A stretch of 64,000 nt of DNA from JAHDVS01 sp964370985 (GTDB taxonomy: Bacteria > Actinomycetota > Thermoleophilia > Gaiellales > Gaiellaceae): contig CAYJLE010000002.1 of NCBI GenBank assembly GCA_964370985.1, positions 85,507 through 149,506 on the forward strand, read 5' to 3'. The notes under the pieces are model-generated. The model saw only the letters and a program-made list of their open reading frames with translations. It did not search any database and was not told the origin of the DNA. Made by a program: the position numbers and the translations under genes. This document shows positions 1 through 8,647 of this stretch, piece by piece (positions within the stretch are counted from its first letter, which is position 1; the number at the start of each line of letters is the position of its first letter).

Positions 1-249
1 CATCATGTAGAAGATCGTGCGGCGCGAGAACGAGCCGACGAACGGCGGGTCGAGCGCCGAGAGGTGGTTCGACGCGACGACGCCGCCGCCCTCGAGCGGC
101 ATCCGCTCGAGCCCGTAGCCGCGCGAGCGCGGTGCCAGGAGCAGCGCCGTCACCGGGACGACGTTGTAGCGCATGAACAGCCAGCCCTTCTCGACGTCGG
201 CTCCCCAGAGCCACGGGACGCCGAGACGGGTGAGGAAGGTGGGATCCAT
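1..249 (-). CDS. PlsC-like 1-acyl-glycerol-3-phosphate acyltransferase, N-terminal part (cut by window edge)
   Basis: Translation of the minus strand from an ATG at 249 gives 83 residues open to the window edge. It contains NHLSALD (residues about 61-67), the H-x4-D catalytic block of the glycerolipid acyltransferase family, which transfers an acyl chain to lysophosphatidate at the inner membrane face. The hydrophobic stretch VVPVTALLLAP before it fits the usual membrane-associated N-terminus. The rest of the protein, with the second substrate-binding motif, lies outside the window. It is divergent from the phosphatase gene starting at 349. The family call is firm; the exact acyl acceptor is not. 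Confidence 0.8.
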   Translation of the reverse strand, partial: MDPTFLTRLGVPWLWGADVEKGWLFMRYNVVPVTALLLAPRSRGYGLERMPLEGGGVVASNHLSALDPPFVGSFSRRTIFYMM

Positions 250-348
250 GGCGGCCTGACGGGCGAGGCGATCGTATCCCAGGGGGCGGGCGCCGACGGC
301 CGCAAGCGCGTGATCGCGGCGCGGTGCACGGCTATCCTCCGTCGCGGA

Positions 349-753
349 ATGCAGGTCTTCCTCGTCCGCCATGCGGAGGCCGCGCCCGGTCGCCCCGACG
401 AGCTCCGCCCCCTGACTCCGCACGGCCGCGAGCAGGCTCGTGAGCTCGGCGGGCGTCTGCGCCGGGAAGGGGCACGGATCGACCTCGTCCTCACGAGCCC
501 GCTGCTCCGCGCCCTCGAGACCGGCCGCCTCGTCGCCCGGGAGCTCGGCGCGAGCGTGCGGGTGGCCGAGGAGCTCGCCCCCGGGGCGACCCCGGACGCG
601 CTCGTCCGGGCGGTGCGCGACGCGGCGCCAGCCGGCGAGGCCGTCGTCGCCGTCGGGCATCAGCCCGACTGCGGGCGGATCGCCGCCGCGCTGACGGGCG
701 AGCCGGAGCCGCCCTTCCCGCCCGCGGCGTCCCTCGCCGTCTCGCTCGAGTGA
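349..753 (+). CDS. sixA: SixA-like histidine phosphatase
   Basis: A 134-residue protein of the histidine phosphatase superfamily. The N-terminal motif VFLVRHAEA supplies the phospho-accepting RHxE-type histidine (about residue 8), TSPLLRALET is the second conserved block, and VGHQPD near residue 100 carries the other catalytic histidine. Length and motifs match SixA, which removes phosphate from histidine-phosphotransfer proteins. The ATG at 349 was chosen because the RHAE motif is always near the N-terminus; an upstream extension of the open frame has no family similarity. Its stop overlaps the GTG of the next gene (GTGA at 750-753), suggesting co-transcription with the ABC exporter genes. 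Confidence 0.8.
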   Translation: MQVFLVRHAEAAPGRPDELRPLTPHGREQARELGGRLRREGARIDLVLTSPLLRALETGRLVARELGASVRVAEELAPGATPDALVRAVRDAAPAGEAVVAVGHQPDCGRIAAALTGEPEPPFPPAASLAVSLE

Positions 754-1598
754 GCGCGATCGAGGTCAGGGGGCTGCGCCGCTCGTACGGGCAGCGGGAG
801 GTGCTGCACGGCCTCGACTTCGACGTCGAGCCGGGCGAGGTCTTCGCGCTGCTCGGCCCGAACGGCGCCGGCAAGACGACCACCGTCGAGATTCTCGAGG
901 GCTACCGCGAGCGCGACGGTGGCAGGGTGGCCGTCCTCGGCGAGGATCCCGGGGTCGCCGGCACGGGCTTCCGGGCCCGGATCGGGATCGTCCTCCAGTC
1001 GTCCGCGGTCTACCCGTCGCTCACCGTGTCGGAGACTCTCGAGCTGTTCGCCGGCTACTACCCGCGTCCGCGCGATCCCGGGGAGGTGGTGCGTCTCGTC
1101 GGACTCGAGGAGGAGCGGGACGCCCGTGTGCGGATCCTGTCGGGCGGGCAGCTCCGCCGGCTCGACCTCGGGCTCGCGCTCGTCGGCGACCCGGAGCTCC
1201 TGTTCCTCGACGAGCCGACCACGGGCTTCGACCCGGCCGCGCGGCGGCGCGCGTGGGACACGATCCTCGGGCTGCGCGAGCTCGGGAAGACCGTGCTCCT
1301 GACGACGCACTACATGGAGGAGGCGCAGCGGCTCGCCGACCGGCTCGCCATCCTCCGCGACGGACGGCTCGTCGCGACCGGCACGCCGCAGGAGCTGCTG
1401 GCGGCGGACGGCACGGTCGAGATCCGCTTCCACCGCGGTGGCGAGGATGTCGTCCTGCGTACGGACGAGCCGACGCGCGTGCTGCACGAGCTGACGCGCG
1501 ACGCGCTGGCAGCCGGTGACGAGCTCGACGAGCTCGAGGTGAGGCGCCCGACGCTCGAGGACGTCTACCTCGAGCTGACGCGGGAAGAGCCGACGTGA
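750..1598 (+). CDS. ABC-2 type exporter ATP-binding protein
   Basis: A 282-residue ATPase of the DrrA/CcmA type. Visible motifs are Walker A GPNGAGKTT (about residues 35-43), signature LSGGQLRRL (about 129), Walker B LLFLDEPT (about 149) and an H-loop TTHYMEE. The C-terminal extension after residue 220 is typical of drug- or lipid-export ATPases. GTG start overlaps the phosphatase stop and its own stop overlaps the permease start, so the two transporter genes are translationally coupled. Substrate cannot be inferred from sequence. Confidence 0.9.
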   Translation: MSAIEVRGLRRSYGQREVLHGLDFDVEPGEVFALLGPNGAGKTTTVEILEGYRERDGGRVAVLGEDPGVAGTGFRARIGIVLQSSAVYPSLTVSETLELFAGYYPRPRDPGEVVRLVGLEEERDARVRILSGGQLRRLDLGLALVGDPELLFLDEPTTGFDPAARRRAWDTILGLRELGKTVLLTTHYMEEAQRLADRLAILRDGRLVATGTPQELLAADGTVEIRFHRGGEDVVLRTDEPTRVLHELTRDALAAGDELDELEVRRPTLEDVYLELTREEPT

Positions 1599-2344
1599 GG
1601 CTGCTCGCGCACGAGTTGCGAAACCAGCAGCGGCTGTTCTGGCGCAGCCGCGAGTCGGCCGTGTTCACGTTCGCGATGCCGCTCGCGCTGCTCGGTCTGC
1701 TCGGCGCCGTCTACGGCGATCGAGAGATCGACGGGGTCGACGGCGCCTCGTACCTGCTCGCCGGGATGCTCGGCTACGGGATCGTCGCGACCGCGTTCGC
1801 GGGGCTCGCGATCCACCTCGTGATCCGCCGCGAGTCCGGCGTGCTCAAGCGCGTGCGCGGCACGCCGCTGCCGGCGGCCACGTACCTCGCGGCCGTGACC
1901 CTCTCGACCGCGCTCGTGATCGCGCTCCAGACCGGCGCGCAGCTCCTGATCGGGCGCTTCGCGATCGGCGCCGACCTCTCCCTCGCTGGCGGGGGCTTCA
2001 CGGTCGCGGTGCTGCTCGGGACGCTGTCGTTCGCGGCGCTCGGGGTCGCGCTGACGGCCGCCGTGCGCAGCGGCGAGGGCTCGTCCGCGGTGGTGACGGC
2101 CGTGTACCTCCCGATGGTGTTCATCTCGGGCGCGTTCTTCTCCGTGGAGCGGCTGCCCGGCTTCCTCGAGGCGATCGCGGGCGTGCTCCCGCTCACCTAC
2201 CTGCTCGAGTTCCTGCGCGGGAGCCTCGTCGACGGCGAGGGGATCGGCTCGGCCTGGACGCCGATCGGGGTGCTCCTGCTCTGGGCGGGGCTCGGGATCG
2301 CGGTCGCGCTGCGGTCGTTTCGGTGGGAGCCGAGATCGGCGTGA
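1595..2344 (+). CDS. ABC-2 type transporter permease
   Basis: A 249-residue integral membrane protein with about six hydrophobic segments, beginning near residues 25-40 (FAMPLALLGLLGAV) and ending with LLLWAGLGIAVAL. It contains the ABC-2 family pattern of a cytoplasmic RESGVLKRVRGTPLP loop after the second helix and a YLPMVFISGAFF segment. Start GTG overlaps the ATPase stop by four bases. It forms an exporter with the preceding ATPase; the cargo (drug, lipid or polysaccharide) is unknown. Confidence 0.88.
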   Translation: MRLLAHELRNQQRLFWRSRESAVFTFAMPLALLGLLGAVYGDREIDGVDGASYLLAGMLGYGIVATAFAGLAIHLVIRRESGVLKRVRGTPLPAATYLAAVTLSTALVIALQTGAQLLIGRFAIGADLSLAGGGFTVAVLLGTLSFAALGVALTAAVRSGEGSSAVVTAVYLPMVFISGAFFSVERLPGFLEAIAGVLPLTYLLEFLRGSLVDGEGIGSAWTPIGVLLLWAGLGIAVALRSFRWEPRSA

Positions 2345-2381
2345 CGGGCGCGCGCCGGGGCGCAGTCGCTAGGCTCGACCC

Positions 2382-3341
2382 GTGAGCTCCGTCACCGTCA
2401 CCGACCTGGGCGGGGGCGTCCACCGGGTCACCCACCCGCTGCCGTGGGCGCTCAACCACATCCACTGCTACGCGATCGCGAGCAGCGACGGGTGGGCGCT
2501 GATCGACGCCGGTCTCGCGACGCCCGAGGCGGAGTCGCTGTGGCGTGACGCGCTCGAGCAGCTCGGCCGTCCCCGGATCCGCACGGTCCTGATCACGCAC
2601 TACCACCCCGATCACATCACGGGTGGCGCCGGGCTCGTCGCGCTCGTCGAGCCCGACGAGGTGCTCGAGGGGGCGTACGACGCGGTGTTGGCCGCGCGCG
2701 TGTACACGGATCCGGACGACCTCGCGAAGCTCGAGGACTACCTGCTCGCGAGCGGGATGCCGCCGGAGCTCGCGTCCGACTCCGTGGAGGATGAGGGCGA
2801 GTACATCGTGGCACCGGCCGAGCCGACGCGGCTGCTCGAGGAGGGCGACGTCGTCGAGCTCGGCGACGAGGAGTTTCACGTCCTGCACCTCCCCGGCCAC
2901 GCGGACGGGCACGTGGCGCTGCTCGGCGAGCGGACGGGGCGGATGTTCGGGGGCGATGTGCTGCTGCACGGGATCACCCCGAACGTCGGGCTCTGGCACG
3001 ACACGCTGCCCGACCCGCTCGGGCGCTACCTCGACACGCTCCGCCGGATCCGGGAGCTGGCGCCATCGGTCGTCTACCCGGGCCACCGGCGGGTGATCGA
3101 GGACGGGCCCGCGCGGGCGGCCGAGATCGTCGAGCACCACGCGACCCGCCTCGACGAGCACGAGGCGGCCCTGCGCGGCGGCGCCGTCACCCCGTACGAG
3201 TGCGTGCAACGCGTGTGGGGCGACGGTCTCGGCCTGCACGAGCGGCGCTTCGCGCTCGTCGAGTCGCTCTCCCACCTTGCTCGCCTCGGCGTGCTCGGCC
3301 GTGCCGTGGAGTCCGAGCCGGGCCGCTGGCGAGCCGCGTAG
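2382..3341 (+). CDS. Metallo-beta-lactamase-fold hydrolase
   Basis: A 319-residue protein with the zinc-binding motif HYHPDH (about residues 72-77), a second ligand histidine in LPGHADGH (about 171), the metal-bridging aspartate in FGGDVLL (about 190) and the last histidine in YPGHRR (about 236). The extra C-terminal helical part (about residues 250-319) resembles the LACTB2-type thioesterase or hydrolase group. The start is GTG at 2382, shortly after the permease stop. The substrate is unknown; glyoxalase II, CoA-thioester or nucleic-acid hydrolase roles are all possible in this superfamily. Confidence 0.82.
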   Translation: MSSVTVTDLGGGVHRVTHPLPWALNHIHCYAIASSDGWALIDAGLATPEAESLWRDALEQLGRPRIRTVLITHYHPDHITGGAGLVALVEPDEVLEGAYDAVLAARVYTDPDDLAKLEDYLLASGMPPELASDSVEDEGEYIVAPAEPTRLLEEGDVVELGDEEFHVLHLPGHADGHVALLGERTGRMFGGDVLLHGITPNVGLWHDTLPDPLGRYLDTLRRIRELAPSVVYPGHRRVIEDGPARAAEIVEHHATRLDEHEAALRGGAVTPYECVQRVWGDGLGLHERRFALVESLSHLARLGVLGRAVESEPGRWRAA

Positions 3342-3371
3342 GAGCCGCCAGGCGCCTGCGGGTCAGGACCC

Positions 3372-3391
3372 GGGCGGGACAGATCCCGCCC
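3372..3391. terminator. Hairpin between convergent genes
   Basis: A perfect 8-bp inverted repeat, GGGCGGGA and TCCCGCCC, around a CAGA loop sits exactly between the hydrolase stop (3341) and the stop of the tetR gene on the other strand (3392). Its position and symmetry suit a bidirectional transcription stop, though a U-tract is absent, which is common in high-GC genomes. Confidence 0.5.
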
Positions 3392-4027
3392 CTACGCGGG
3401 CGCGGCGTCCGGCCCCGCCAGGTACGCGAGGACGGCGCGGGTGCAGGCGGCACGGTGGGCGGCGTGGGTCGCCTGCCAATCGTCGCCCTGGAGCCACTGG
3501 AGGAAGAACCCCTCGATGATCGCCCGCATCGCGGCGGCGGCCTCGTCGGGGTCGGCCGCGCGGAACGCGCCCGTCTGCGTGCCCGCGCGGATCACTTCGG
3601 CGTAGAGCGCGTTCACGGTCTCCCGGAACGTCTGGGACAGCTCGCCGAAGCGGTGCTCTCTGGCCGCGTACTCGACGAGGTCGAGGTAGACGACGTAGTA
3701 GCGGCGGTTCGCGTCCGGCTCCGCCCAGATCGCGTCGAGCAGCGCGACCAGGCGCTCCCGGGGCGTCTCCGCGCCCGCGATCGCCTGACGGATCCGCTCC
3801 GACACCTGGAACAGCACCCAGCGCATCGTCGCCAGGATCAGGTTCTCCTTCGTCTTGAAGTAGTAGGGGACGAGGCCCTTCGAGACGCCGGCCGCCTCGG
3901 CGATCTCCTGGAGCGAGACCCGGTGCATGCCCCGCTCGCCGATCAGGCGGTAGGTCGCCCGGACCATGTGCACCTGCTTGTCGGAGAGCTGCTCGTCGAG
4001 GCCCTGCGGGGCCGCTTCTGCGGGCAC
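3392..4027 (-). CDS. TetR-family transcriptional regulator
   Basis: A 211-residue protein with an N-terminal TetR helix-turn-helix: ATYRLIGERGMHRVSLQEI leads into EAAGVSKGLVPYYFKTKEN (about residues 44-62). The C-terminal ligand-binding part is helical and carries no enzymatic motif. It starts 12 bases after the hcrB stop and is the last gene of the minus-strand run iclR-hcrC-hcrA-hcrB-tetR, so it may sense an aromatic CoA ester or acid and tune this operon. The ligand is inferred from position only. Confidence 0.88.
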   Translation of the reverse strand: MPAEAAPQGLDEQLSDKQVHMVRATYRLIGERGMHRVSLQEIAEAAGVSKGLVPYYFKTKENLILATMRWVLFQVSERIRQAIAGAETPRERLVALLDAIWAEPDANRRYYVVYLDLVEYAAREHRFGELSQTFRETVNALYAEVIRAGTQTGAFRAADPDEAAAAMRAIIEGFFLQWLQGDDWQATHAAHRAACTRAVLAYLAGPDAAPA

Positions 4028-4039
4028 GACGCAGGCCCC

Positions 4040-5026
4040 CTAGCCGAGCTCGGCGAGCTCGGCGAGCGCGCGCGTCACGTGAACCCTGACCATGCGCTTA
4101 CGGTACAGCGGCGTCAGGTCGGCGTTCTCCATCGGCTTTGCGATTCCCGCGGCCAGCTCGGCCGCGGCCTCGATCGCGGCAGGCTCGAGCCGCCGCCCGG
4201 CGAGCGCTAGCTCGGCCTCGGGGCAGCGCACCGGGCGGGACCCGACCGCCCCGAGCACGATGCGCGCCTCCTCGCACGTCCCGTCCCCGTCCGTGCGGAC
4301 CGCCGCGGCAACCCCGAGCATCGGGAAGTCGATGCTCCCGCGCTGACGCACCTTCCAGTACGTCGCGCGCAGGCCCCGGCCGGGCGGGACGATCACGTCC
4401 GCGAGGATCTCATCCGGGCGCTTGCCCAGGTAGCGGATCCCGTCGTCCTCGTACAGCTCGGCCGCCGGCAGCACCCGCTCGCCGCCCGCGCCGACGAGCC
4501 GGACGCGCGCGTCCAGGGCGACCGCGACCGGGGCGAGGTCGGAGGAGGAGATCGCCCAGCAGCGCTCGCCGCCCGGAGCGACCCGGCAGACGTCCGAGCC
4601 GGCCTTCAGGCAGAAGCCGATCGAGGCCCGCCAGCCCTCCGGCAGGTCGTAGTAGTTGCAGCGCGTGTCGACGCAGAGGTTCCCGCCCACGGTCGCGACC
4701 GTCCGGACCTGCGGGCTCGACACCAGCCCCGCCGCCCGGGCCAGCGCGGGCGCGTGCTCGCGCACCGCGGCGTCCGCCACGAGCTGCCGCAGCGTCGTGC
4801 CGGCGCCGATCCGCAGCTCGCCGCCCGCGCCGGCGCGGCAGCCGCGCAGCTCGCCGATCCCGCGCAGCGAGACGAGTGTCCGTGGCGTGACCTGGCGGCG
4901 CTTCATGTTCGGGTAGAGGTCGGTGCCGCCCGCGACCGCCATCGTGTCGGCCCCGCCGGAGGCGAGCAGCCCGGCCGCCTCCGCGGCGGTGCGTGGGCGG
5001 AGCAGGCGAAACGGGGGCAGGCGCAT
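4040..5026 (-). CDS. hcrB: 4-hydroxybenzoyl-CoA reductase, FAD/[4Fe-4S] beta subunit
   Basis: A 328-residue FAD-binding subunit of the molybdenum hydroxylase family, with the FAD motif VAGGTDLYPN (about residues 31-40) and TVGGNLC (about 112-118). Between residues 118 and 156 it carries five cysteines (118, 123, 139, 147, 156) in a loop with DTRCNYYDLPEGWR, GFCLKAGSDVC and GERCWA. Ordinary CO- or xanthine-dehydrogenase medium subunits lack this loop. In 4-hydroxybenzoyl-CoA reductase it binds an additional [4Fe-4S] cluster that lets electrons flow backwards from ferredoxin to the molybdenum site. That makes this the most diagnostic gene of the trio. ATG start overlaps the hcrA stop (ATGA). 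Confidence 0.87.
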   Translation of the reverse strand: MRLPPFRLLRPRTAAEAAGLLASGGADTMAVAGGTDLYPNMKRRQVTPRTLVSLRGIGELRGCRAGAGGELRIGAGTTLRQLVADAAVREHAPALARAAGLVSSPQVRTVATVGGNLCVDTRCNYYDLPEGWRASIGFCLKAGSDVCRVAPGGERCWAISSSDLAPVAVALDARVRLVGAGGERVLPAAELYEDDGIRYLGKRPDEILADVIVPPGRGLRATYWKVRQRGSIDFPMLGVAAAVRTDGDGTCEEARIVLGAVGSRPVRCPEAELALAGRRLEPAAIEAAAELAAGIAKPMENADLTPLYRKRMVRVHVTRALAELAELG

Positions 5027-7377
5027 CACGGCGCCGCCCTCCACTGCGCCGGAGGCTCGACCCGCACCGCATCGCGGAACGGGAAGTCGGGTAGCCGCTT
5101 CGGGCCGACGCGGCCCTGGCGCAACGCCCGGATGACCTTGTCGGCCGTGATCGGGACCTCGTCGATGCGCACGCCGAGCGCGTCGTGGACGGCGTTCGCG
5201 ACCGCGGGGATGACCGGGAGCAGCACCCCCTGGCCGACCTCCTTGGCGCCGAACGGTCCCTCCGGGTCGTCGGACTCGACCACGATCGACACCACCTCGG
5301 GCATGTCGAGCGCGGTCGGCGTCTTGTAGTCGAGCAGGGAGGGCCCGAGGTGGACGCCGTCGCGGAACGCGTGGTTCTCGAGCAGCGCCTCCCCGAGCGC
5401 CATGTAGACGCTCCCCTCGATCTGGCCCTCGACGAGCAGCGGGTTCAGCGCCCGGCCGACGTCGTGGGCGACCCACACCTTCTCGACCCGGACCTCGCCC
5501 GTCTCGGGGTCGCAATCGACCTCGACGACGGCGGCCGAGAAGCTGTAGGCGGGCGACGGCCCGACGCCCGCCCCCTTGTAGGGCCCCGCAAGGTCGGGCG
5601 GCCGGTAGCTGCCCGCGGTCACGAGCGGGCCTCGGGAGGCAGCCGCGATCCGGATCGCCTCGACCCAGGGGACGCCGCTCTCGGGGTCGTCGGGATCGAG
5701 GGCCCGCCCGCCGCGCAGGACGAGGCGGTCGAGCGGCAGCCCCAGCTGCTCGGCCACCGCCCCGAGCACGAGCGCCCGCATCCGCTCGGCCGCCTCGACC
5801 GCGGCGTTCCCGGCCATGAACGTGACGCGGCTCGAGTAGCTGCCGAGATCGATCGGGGTCAGGTCGGTGTCGGCGCTGACGACGGCGACGTCGGCCGGCT
5901 CGAGGCCGAGCACCTCTGCGGTCAGGTAGGCGAGCACCGAGTCGGAGCCCTGGCCGATGTCGGTCGCCATCGAGTAGACGGTCACGCCGCCGCCCCGGTC
6001 GACCTTGATCTGCACCTCCGACTGCGGCAGCTCGTTCGCGTAGATCGGGAGCCCCGCCCCGGACATGTACGCGCTGACGGCGAAGCCGACGCCGCGTCCG
6101 TGCGGCAGCCGCCCGTGCTTTTCCCCGAATCCGGAGGCCTCGACGACCCGGTCGATGCACTCCTCGAGGGCGCAGCTCGTGATCCGCAAGTGGTTGACGG
6201 TCCACGAGAACGGCTCGACGAGGTTGCGGCGGCGCAGCTCGACCGGGTCGAGCCCGAGCTCCTCCGCGACCTTGTCCAGGTGGCACTCGAGCGCGAAGCG
6301 GGGCTGAGGCGTGCCGTGCCCGCGCTTGGGTCCGCAGGGCGGCTTCGTGGTGTAGGCGCGCAGCCCCTCGAAACGGTAGGCGGGGATCGCGTAGGTGGTC
6401 GTCTGGAGCGCCCCCGTGTAGAGCATCGAGGCCGCGCCGTAGCTGCCGTAGGCGCCGCCGTCGAGGAGGCAGCGGAACTCCATGGCGGTGATCCGCCCGT
6501 CGCGGGCGAACCCGGAGCGCACGCGCATCAGCACGGGGTGGCGGCCCCGGTGCGCGTAGAAGACCTCCTCGCGCGTGAGCGCGATCTTGACCGGGCGGCC
6601 CGTCACGATCGCGAGCTTCGCCGCGACCAGCTCGTGCGAGAACGGATCGCACTTGCCGCCAAAGCCGCCGCCGAGCGCCGGCACGATCACGCGGATCCGG
6701 CTCTCTGGCAACTCGAGCACGCGCGCGAGCGCCCGGTGCAGGTAGTGCGGCACCTGCGTGGACGTGCGCACGGTGAGCTTCGAGCCGTCCCACTCCGCCA
6801 GGGTCGCGTGCTCCTCGAGCGGGACGTGCGTGTTGCCGTGGACGAAGAAGATGTCCTCGCGGACGTGGTCGGCGGCCTCGAAACCCCCGTCGACGTCGCC
6901 GAACTCGAGCGCGGCGGCGCGGTGGACGTTCGTCGGGCGCTCCTCGTGCACTGCCGCGGCGCCCACGGCGAGCGCCTGCTCGATCGACATCACCGCCGGC
7001 AGGTCCTCGTACTCGACCTCGACGAGGGCGAGCGCCCGCTCGGCCGTCTCCTCGTCGTCGGCTGCGACGGCGGCGACCGGCTCGCCCGCGTAGCGCACCT
7101 TCTCGAGCGCGAGCGCGTGCTCGTCCTGGCTGACGGGGAGGATGCCGTAGGCGATCGGCAGGTCGGCGCTCGTGAGCACGGCGTGCACGCCCGGCAGCGC
7201 GAGCGCGCGCGAGACGTCGAGCCGCACGATCCGCGCGTGCGTGCGGGTCGAGCGCAGCAGCTTCGCCGCGAGCATCCGCGGCGCGCGCAGGTCGTCCGTG
7301 TAGCGCGCTCGCCCCGTGACTTTCGCGACCGCGTCGACCTTCGGCCGGCGGGTGCCGACGACGGAGAGCTCGTTCAC
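5026..7377 (-). CDS. hcrA: 4-hydroxybenzoyl-CoA reductase, molybdopterin alpha subunit
   Basis: A 783-residue large subunit of the xanthine oxidase family, near the usual length for HcrA. It begins with RRPKVDAVAKVTGRARYTDD, typical of these subunits, then VPALGGGFGGKCD, TKPPCGPKRGHGTPQPRF and a C-terminal GPFGAKEVGQG block near the active site. The enzyme reductively removes the para-hydroxyl of 4-hydroxybenzoyl-CoA to give benzoyl-CoA. The assignment depends mainly on the partner HcrB cysteine loop and the PPCGPKRGHGTPQPRF region. The GTG at 7377 was chosen because it overlaps the hcrC stop and begins right at the conserved N-terminus. An aldehyde or nicotinate-type hydroxylase is the main alternative. 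Confidence 0.85.
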   Translation of the reverse strand: MNELSVVGTRRPKVDAVAKVTGRARYTDDLRAPRMLAAKLLRSTRTHARIVRLDVSRALALPGVHAVLTSADLPIAYGILPVSQDEHALALEKVRYAGEPVAAVAADDEETAERALALVEVEYEDLPAVMSIEQALAVGAAAVHEERPTNVHRAAALEFGDVDGGFEAADHVREDIFFVHGNTHVPLEEHATLAEWDGSKLTVRTSTQVPHYLHRALARVLELPESRIRVIVPALGGGFGGKCDPFSHELVAAKLAIVTGRPVKIALTREEVFYAHRGRHPVLMRVRSGFARDGRITAMEFRCLLDGGAYGSYGAASMLYTGALQTTTYAIPAYRFEGLRAYTTKPPCGPKRGHGTPQPRFALECHLDKVAEELGLDPVELRRRNLVEPFSWTVNHLRITSCALEECIDRVVEASGFGEKHGRLPHGRGVGFAVSAYMSGAGLPIYANELPQSEVQIKVDRGGGVTVYSMATDIGQGSDSVLAYLTAEVLGLEPADVAVVSADTDLTPIDLGSYSSRVTFMAGNAAVEAAERMRALVLGAVAEQLGLPLDRLVLRGGRALDPDDPESGVPWVEAIRIAAASRGPLVTAGSYRPPDLAGPYKGAGVGPSPAYSFSAAVVEVDCDPETGEVRVEKVWVAHDVGRALNPLLVEGQIEGSVYMALGEALLENHAFRDGVHLGPSLLDYKTPTALDMPEVVSIVVESDDPEGPFGAKEVGQGVLLPVIPAVANAVHDALGVRIDEVPITADKVIRALRQGRVGPKRLPDFPFRDAVRVEPPAQWRAAP

Positions 7378-7853
7378 GCCGCCCCCATCCGCGCGGAGGC
7401 CAGCTCGACGGCCTCGATGATCTTCACGTAGCCCGTGCAGCGGCAGAGGTTCCCCGCCAGCGCCTCGCGGATCTCGTCGCGGCTCGGGGCGGGGTTCGCC
7501 TCGAGGAACGCCGAGGCGGACACGAGCATACCCGGCGTGCAGTAGCCGCACTGGGCGGCGCCGAGCTCGACGAACGCGGCCTGGAGGGGGTGGAGGTCGG
7601 CGCCGTGCGCGAGCCCCTCGACGGTGGTCACGTCCCGCCCCGCGGCGTCGAGCGCGAGCGTCAGGCACGACAGCTGGGGCTCCCCGTCGACGAGCACCGT
7701 GCAGGCGCCGCACTCGCCGAGCTCGCAGCCGTGCTTCGTTCCGGTCAGGTCGAGGTCCTCGCGCAGCACCTCGAGCAGCGTGCGGTGCGCGGCGACCGGG
7801 ACGGCTGCCTCATCGCCGTTGACGCGCAGCGAGAGCAGCGTTCTGCCGGTCAC
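7374..7853 (-). CDS. hcrC: 4-hydroxybenzoyl-CoA reductase, 2x[2Fe-2S] gamma subunit
   Basis: A 159-residue small subunit with two [2Fe-2S] domains. The plant-ferredoxin-type ligands are Cys43, Cys48, Cys51 and Cys63 (CELGECGAC), and the helical-domain ligands are Cys102, Cys105, Cys137 and Cys139 (QCGYC, NLCRC). It relays electrons between the HcrB flavin/[4Fe-4S] and the HcrA molybdenum centre. GTG start overlaps the upstream IclR stop by four bases, and its stop overlaps hcrA. Gene order C-A-B differs from the A-B-C order known from Thauera. Confidence 0.87.
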   Translation of the reverse strand: MTGRTLLSLRVNGDEAAVPVAAHRTLLEVLREDLDLTGTKHGCELGECGACTVLVDGEPQLSCLTLALDAAGRDVTTVEGLAHGADLHPLQAAFVELGAAQCGYCTPGMLVSASAFLEANPAPSRDEIREALAGNLCRCTGYVKIIEAVELASARMGAA

Positions 7854-8647
7854 GCCGCGGCCTCTGCTGGCGCGCCCAGACTGCGCGACACGGTTGCCGC
7901 CGAAGCTACGAGCTCCGGCACGACCGCGCGCAGCCGCCGCTCCGACAGGCGCGAGGCGGCGCCGACGACGCTGATCGCCGCGATCGCGCGCGCCGAGCCG
8001 TCGCGGACGGCCGCGGAGGCGGCTCGCACGCCGCGCAGGTACTCGTCGTGCTCGAGCGCGTACCCCTGCTGGCGCACTCGGGCGAGATCGAGCAGGTAAC
8101 GGTCGGGGTCGGCGACGGTGCGCTCCGTGAACGCCGGCAGCGGGCCGCGGCGGACGAGCGCCTCGACCTCGGCGGGCGGCCGGGCGGCCAGGAGCGCCTG
8201 CGCCACGGAGCCGGCGAACGCGGGCAGGCGCAGGCCGGCACGTGCCACGACCTTGAGCTGGGTGTCGGGCTCCGCCCGCTCGACGATCACGTACTCCTCG
8301 CCCTGGGGCACGTGCAGGATCGCGGTCTCGCCGGTCAGGTCGCGCAGCCGCTCGAGCTCGGGCTTGGCGGCCCCGCCGAGGTCGAGCCGGCGCAGGACGG
8401 GGCTCCCGAGCGCGAGCAACCCGACGCCGAGGCGGTAGGCCCGCGAGACGGGATCGCGTTCGACGAGGCCGTGCTGCTCGAGCGTGCCGAGCAGGCCCCA
8501 GGCCGTGCTCTTGGAGAGGCCGAGGCTGCGGGCGAGATCGGAGAGCGGGTGGCCCTCGTCGTCCCGCCCGAGCGCTTCGAGGATGGCGATCGCCCTGGCC
8601 ACCGCGGGCACCACGTGACGGGGTTCGATATCATGAACGACGTTCAT
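7850..8647 (-). CDS. IclR-family transcriptional regulator of the hcr operon
   Basis: A 265-residue regulator. The N-terminal winged helix-turn-helix spans about residues 15-75 (DLARSLGLSKSTAWGLLGTLEQHGLV) and the C-terminal effector-binding domain spans about 90-255. It is the first gene of the minus-strand hcr operon and overlaps hcrC, so it probably controls its own operon and perhaps the divergent badH-like pair. A perfect 15-bp palindrome covers its start codon, which supports autoregulation. IclR proteins commonly bind aromatic acids; the ligand here is not known. Confidence 0.9.
   Translation of the reverse strand: MNVVHDIEPRHVVPAVARAIAILEALGRDDEGHPLSDLARSLGLSKSTAWGLLGTLEQHGLVERDPVSRAYRLGVGLLALGSPVLRRLDLGGAAKPELERLRDLTGETAILHVPQGEEYVIVERAEPDTQLKVVARAGLRLPAFAGSVAQALLAARPPAEVEALVRRGPLPAFTERTVADPDRYLLDLARVRQQGYALEHDEYLRGVRAASAAVRDGSARAIAAISVVGAASRLSERRLRAVVPELVASAATVSRSLGAPAEAAA

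Noticed and set aside
5185..7431. A 748-codon open frame on the plus strand opposite hcrA
   Set aside because: No recognisable domain; low-complexity Arg/Asp/Val-rich composition typical of antisense frames in GC-rich DNA.
4040..7853. Carbon monoxide dehydrogenase (coxMLS)
   Set aside because: The medium subunit has the cysteine loop of 4-hydroxybenzoyl-CoA reductase, and the large subunit lacks an evident CO-dehydrogenase active-site loop.
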